Of a DNA stretch of 9,277 bases, positions 6,338 to 9,277 are shown in pieces; the stretch's first letter is position 1, and each line of letters begins with the position of its first letter. Both the position numbers and the translations under genes were made by a program. The stretch comes from Mobilitalea sp. (lineage in GTDB: Bacteria; Bacillota_A; Clostridia; Lachnospirales; Lachnospiraceae). The DNA lies in NCBI GenBank assembly GCA_029974875.1, contig JARKQP010000153.1:1-9277 (forward strand), read 5' to 3'. The notes beneath the pieces are model-generated. The model was given only the letters and a program-made list of their open reading frames with translations. It did no database searches and was not told the DNA's origin.

Positions 6338-8089
6338 TTATTTTAAGGCCTGTGCGATATCGGTGAATATTACACCAAGTCCGTAAGCTCCCGCGTCGGG
6401 ATAACCAAGACTTCTCTCACCTACCGTACCTGCCCTTCCCATCCGGGCTACAATCTTTTCTGTGGACTTTGCACCTAATACCGCGGCTTCGGCCGCTCCG
6501 TTAAATATGGCTAACAGCGGTTCCTTCCCCGCCCTTTCGCTCCAGAAATCCGCGCAGGGAACCAGGGCATCAATGAGGGTCTTATCCCCCACAACAGCTC
6601 CGCGTCCAAAGGAACGCTCTCCCGTAGACTGTATTCCTTTTACGGCTGCCTGCAGCATCCCGGCAAATTGGGCAGCATCCAATTCCTTCTTATCCCCAAC
6701 ATTTTTTCCTGCTGCCCGGAAGGCCGAGCCCCAGATGGGACCGGAGGCTCCTCCGCAATATTCCATAATTACCAGGGAGCAGGCCTCAAGAAACATGCCG
6801 ATATTCTCCGCTTTCGTATCAAGTATCTCTTTCCATTCTCTCTTAAGCTGCTTAAAGCCCTTTGCCACGCTCATTCCAAAATCACCGTCACCCGCATGTG
6901 AATCCAGCTCGCAAAACGGGATCTCGTTCTTTATAATGCACTCACTCATACGGTCAAGAATGTAAACCATATTTTCAAGCGTTAACTTTTCATCACGGAT
7001 TACGGAGTATTCTTCCGGCGTCTCCACCTGGTAGGATACCTCTTTTGCTTCCTCGCTGCGTGCCGCCACATCAAGGTAGTCAGCCGCCACAGCCGGTCCG
7101 TCGACATGGAAGGCCGGTGTCATACAAGGACGGGACAACAGCTCCTTTAATTGTCCGTCCAGCTTAAGGATTGATAGGGAAGCTCCTGCCATATCGATGC
7201 TCGTCATATAGTTTCCTACAAATACCCGCTCTACAGATACCCTTTTTTGGTCCAGCTCCCTTCGGACTGCATTATTAAGGAGATACAGCTCCTGAAGGGG
7301 AGTTCCTCCAAAACCATTTACCAGGAGCGCTATTTCTTCGCCCTCTTTTACCTTCAGGTCCTCCACAAGGGCTTCCACCATTCTCTTTGCCAGCTCATCT
7401 GCGGTAGTGATTTTTTCCCGTTTGATTCCAGGCTCCCCGTGGATGCCTACGCCGTATTCCATCTCATCCTCTGCAAGCAGGAAGGTGGGAGTCCCCTTTG
7501 CCGGAACCGTACAGGAGGTCAATGCAAAGCCTATGCTCCTGACGCCCGCAATTGCCTTTTCAGCCACAGCCTTTACCTCGGAAAGCTCCATTCCCAGCTC
7601 AGCCGCCGCTCCGGCTATCTTATGTACAAGGACAGTACCTGCCACCCCTCTGCGCCCTACGGTATATAAGCTATCCTTAACCGCGATGTCATCATCTACC
7701 TTGACATAATCCACCTTAATTCCATCTTCCCCTGCCAGGTAGGCCGCGTTCTTAAAATTCATCATGTCCCCGCTGTAATTTTTAATAATAAGCAGGGTTC
7801 CTTTTTCGCTGGCCGTCTCTTTGATAGCCTGGTATACCTGGATTTGGGAGGGTGAAGCAAACACATCCCCGCAAACTGCAGCGTCCAGCATACCGCTTCC
7901 AACAAAGCCGGCATGGGCCGGCTCATGACCGCTCCCGCCGCCGCTGATTAAGCTCACCTTCCGGGGATTAATCGTTTTTTTATGTATTACTTTAAACTTT
8001 GCATCAAATGCCAGTTCAGGGTGCGCCATCGCAATACCATTGCACATTTCAATCACCGCTGTTTCCGGCCTGTTAATAATCTTCTTCAC
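6338..8089 (-). CDS. Dihydroxyacetone kinase, fused DhaK-DhaL, ATP-dependent type
   Basis: Predicted to phosphorylate DHA to DHAP with ATP. The 583-residue chain is a single-polypeptide kinase, not the PTS-linked three-subunit form, since no DhaM is present. The DhaK domain (about 1-335) carries GGGSGHEP (50-57, with H55), NYSGD (104-108) and GIHGEPG with H217, the histidine that binds DHA covalently in this family. The DhaL domain (about 365-583) carries the Mg-binding aspartates D396, D401 and D403, then GGASGP (446-451) and GDKTLIDAL (501-509). The usual GD(G/A)DHG reads GDGDFG here, so the histidine is replaced by F404. The start is GTG, supported by GAGAGGGG (8099-8106) nine bases upstream and by the typical DhaK N-terminus MKKIIN. 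It overlaps the gldA stop by one base. Erythrulose kinases belong to the same family, so a C4 ketose is an alternative substrate. Confidence 0.9.
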   Translation of the reverse strand: MKKIINRPETAVIEMCNGIAMAHPELAFDAKFKVIHKKTINPRKVSLISGGGSGHEPAHAGFVGSGMLDAAVCGDVFASPSQIQVYQAIKETASEKGTLLIIKNYSGDMMNFKNAAYLAGEDGIKVDYVKVDDDIAVKDSLYTVGRRGVAGTVLVHKIAGAAAELGMELSEVKAVAEKAIAGVRSIGFALTSCTVPAKGTPTFLLAEDEMEYGVGIHGEPGIKREKITTADELAKRMVEALVEDLKVKEGEEIALLVNGFGGTPLQELYLLNNAVRRELDQKRVSVERVFVGNYMTSIDMAGASLSILKLDGQLKELLSRPCMTPAFHVDGPAVAADYLDVAARSEEAKEVSYQVETPEEYSVIRDEKLTLENMVYILDRMSECIIKNEIPFCELDSHAGDGDFGMSVAKGFKQLKREWKEILDTKAENIGMFLEACSLVIMEYCGGASGPIWGSAFRAAGKNVGDKKELDAAQFAGMLQAAVKGIQSTGERSFGRGAVVGDKTLIDALVPCADFWSERAGKEPLLAIFNGAAEAAVLGAKSTEKIVARMGRAGTVGERSLGYPDAGAYGLGVIFTDIAQALK

Positions 8090-9228
8090 TATCTTGTACC
8101 CCTCTCTTTTTTATAAGCAGCTCCGATCCGGTCAGCCGTAAGGATTGCAGCCGCAACTGCCTGGATGCTGATGGGGAACGGCATGGAATGGATGGATTCT
8201 TCCGGGATACAAGCCTTTTTGGCAACTGCATAAACCTCTTCCCCTGTAATATTGCTAACCCCGATATCCTCCAGGCATACGGGAAGCCCGATGCTATAGC
8301 AGAAATCCAGCACCTGGTTCAGCTCCTCTGTCGCTGCATTTTCCAGCACCAGCTGTGCGATGGTTCCGAATGCAACCTTTTCACCGTGGAAATACTTATG
8401 GGTGCCTTCCAGGATGGTAAGTCCATCATGGATTGCATGGGCTCCGGCAAGACCGCCGCTTTCAAATCCAAGTCCTGAGAGAAGGATATTCGCCTCTATA
8501 ATGTTCTCCAGCGCCTGTGTCACCTGATTGGTGTCCGAGGCAGCCTTTGCCTTCACCCCATCAGCCAATAAGGTCTGGTAGCAGAGGGTTGCCAGCGCCA
8601 GGGCCGTATTGGTTCCTTTTGCCGGACCACATACACCCTCCCTGAATCCGCAGGGCAGTCCTGCATTCACATTGGAATAGGACCTTGAGGTCGCCCTTGC
8701 TTCAAAGTATGTTGATAGCGCATCTCCCATCCCGGATACTAAAAAGCGGGTCGGAGCCATTGCAATTACGGTGGTATCGATCAGCACGACGCTCGGGTTC
8801 TGCTTGAAGTATGCATAATCATCAAAGGCACCTTCCTGAGTGTATAATACGGCTGAATGGCTTGTAGGCGCATCCGTTGCAGCAATGGTAGGGACAATGA
8901 TGAGCGCCTCACCCTCGGCAACACACTTTGCAGTGTCAATTGCTTTTCCGCCTCCGAGCCCGATTGTGCAGCTGCAGCTGCGCTGCTTTGCCAATTCCTG
9001 AAGCCGTGCCACCTCTTCTCTGGAGCATTCCCCACGAAAGCTGCTTTCCACAAAGGTGATTCCGAATTTCTCCGCCGTTGAATCCAGCTTATCCTTTACC
9101 CGGTTTACGTCATCAGGATGTGCGATTAATAAGGCAGAGGTGCCGAAGGTTTTAACAAAATAGCCTAAATTCAACAGCTCATCCTCACCCTGTACATATT
9201 TTGCAGGACATATAAATGCTTTTCTCAT
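8089..9228 (-). CDS. gldA: Glycerol dehydrogenase (NAD+, Zn-dependent, GldA family)
   Basis: Predicted to oxidise glycerol to dihydroxyacetone (DHA) with NAD+, or to run in reverse, in the cytoplasm. The 379-residue protein has the GldA signatures in order: GLGGGKAIDTAK (about 90-101) for the dinucleotide phosphates, PTIAATDAPTS (113-123), GMGDAL with metal ligand D169, GFESGGLAGAHAIHDG with H264, and HGEKVAFG with H281. The H264-H281 spacing matches the E. coli zinc ligands as I recall them. A segment around 188-203 (with C193 and C200) looks about a dozen residues longer than in E. coli GldA. The ATG is preceded at 10 bases by GAGGAGG (9239-9245). It is the first gene seen in the operon. 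Its TAG stop overlaps the GTG of the DHA kinase by one base, so the two are probably translationally coupled and act in sequence (glycerol to DHA to DHAP). The family is secure. Another polyol, such as a tetritol, remains possible as substrate. Confidence 0.9.
   Translation of the reverse strand: MRKAFICPAKYVQGEDELLNLGYFVKTFGTSALLIAHPDDVNRVKDKLDSTAEKFGITFVESSFRGECSREEVARLQELAKQRSCSCTIGLGGGKAIDTAKCVAEGEALIIVPTIAATDAPTSHSAVLYTQEGAFDDYAYFKQNPSVVLIDTTVIAMAPTRFLVSGMGDALSTYFEARATSRSYSNVNAGLPCGFREGVCGPAKGTNTALALATLCYQTLLADGVKAKAASDTNQVTQALENIIEANILLSGLGFESGGLAGAHAIHDGLTILEGTHKYFHGEKVAFGTIAQLVLENAATEELNQVLDFCYSIGLPVCLEDIGVSNITGEEVYAVAKKACIPEESIHSMPFPISIQAVAAAILTADRIGAAYKKERGTR
8099..8106 (-). promoter_or_regulatory. 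Ribosome binding site deciding the GTG start of the DHA kinase
   Basis: GAGAGGGG lies nine bases ahead of GTG (8089) and inside the end of gldA. The start overlaps the gldA stop as TAGTG, a layout typical of termination-reinitiation coupling. Confidence 0.65.
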
Positions 9229-9238
9229 AATGAAACAA

Positions 9239-9245
9239 CCTCCTC
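9239..9245 (-). promoter_or_regulatory. Ribosome binding site of gldA
   Basis: GAGGAGG on the minus strand, ten bases before the ATG at 9228. It fixes the start of the first gene. Confidence 0.7.
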
Positions 9246-9262
9246 ATTTTTTAATTGTTTTA

Positions 9263-9268
9263 ATTATA
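9263..9268 (-). promoter_or_regulatory. Probable sigma-A -10 box of the operon
   Basis: Read on the minus strand this is a perfect TATAAT, 34 bases upstream of the gldA ATG, in an AT-rich leader with two copies of AATTAAAA (9249-9256 and 9258-9265). The matching -35 box would fall beyond the end of the window, so the promoter cannot be confirmed and an upstream gene in the same operon is not excluded. Confidence 0.45.
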
Positions 9269-9277
9269 ACGCCGTAT

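Noticed and set aside
8781..9053. A second minus-strand open frame inside gldA
   Set aside because: It is a shifted frame of a clearly conserved dehydrogenase, with an Arg/Ser/Ala-rich translation and no plausible start signal.

Overview
The window is one co-directional block of nine genes on the minus strand, so transcription runs from position 9277 toward position 1. Moderate GC, strong AGGAGG-type ribosome binding sites, very tight gene packing, a split transketolase and a DhaK-DhaL fusion kinase all point to an anaerobic Clostridia-type Firmicute, plausibly Lachnospiraceae. This placement is by eye, not by database search. I see no mobile element, RNA gene or CRISPR array. No gene-free stretch is longer than 115 bases.

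Order in the direction of transcription: glycerol dehydrogenase (9228-8089); two-domain dihydroxyacetone kinase (8089-6338); iron-type alcohol dehydrogenase (6315-5194); transketolase N-half (5179-4355) and C-half (4354-3413); RpiB/LacAB-type isomerase (3397-2918); a 115-base spacer with a 16-bp tandem repeat; a short transaldolase/FSA-type enzyme (2802-2125); a 92-base spacer with a hairpin; a long, divergent transaldolase (2032-968); and a DMT/EamA permease (928-20). Gaps and overlaps of -1, 22, 14, 0 and 15 bases join the first six genes. A TATAAT box lies just upstream of the first gene.

Together the genes make a sugar-cleavage module. C2 transfer (transketolase), C3 transfer (two transaldolases) and aldose/ketose isomerisation feed an aldehyde-reducing dehydrogenase, and glycerol/DHA is handled by GldA and DhaKL. 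The main observation is that three enzymes have lost residues that normally hold the substrate phosphate. The RpiB homologue lost its first GGRHxxR arginine and its ring-opening histidine. The transketolase C-half has Asp and Ala at two phosphate-ligand positions. The short transaldolase has SPFVGW instead of SPFVGR and lacks the partner serine. This suggests a substrate whose end group is not phosphate.

The gene set (split transketolase, RpiB-type isomerase, iron ADH) resembles the sulfoglycolytic transketolase pathway for sulfoquinovose as I recall it. Here it is combined with transaldolases and a glycerol/DHA branch that could use the glycerol of sulfoquinovosyl glycerol. A tetritol (erythrulose) pathway is the main alternative. 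The window contains no sulfoquinovosidase or sulfoquinovose isomerase, so the substrate assignment remains an inference.
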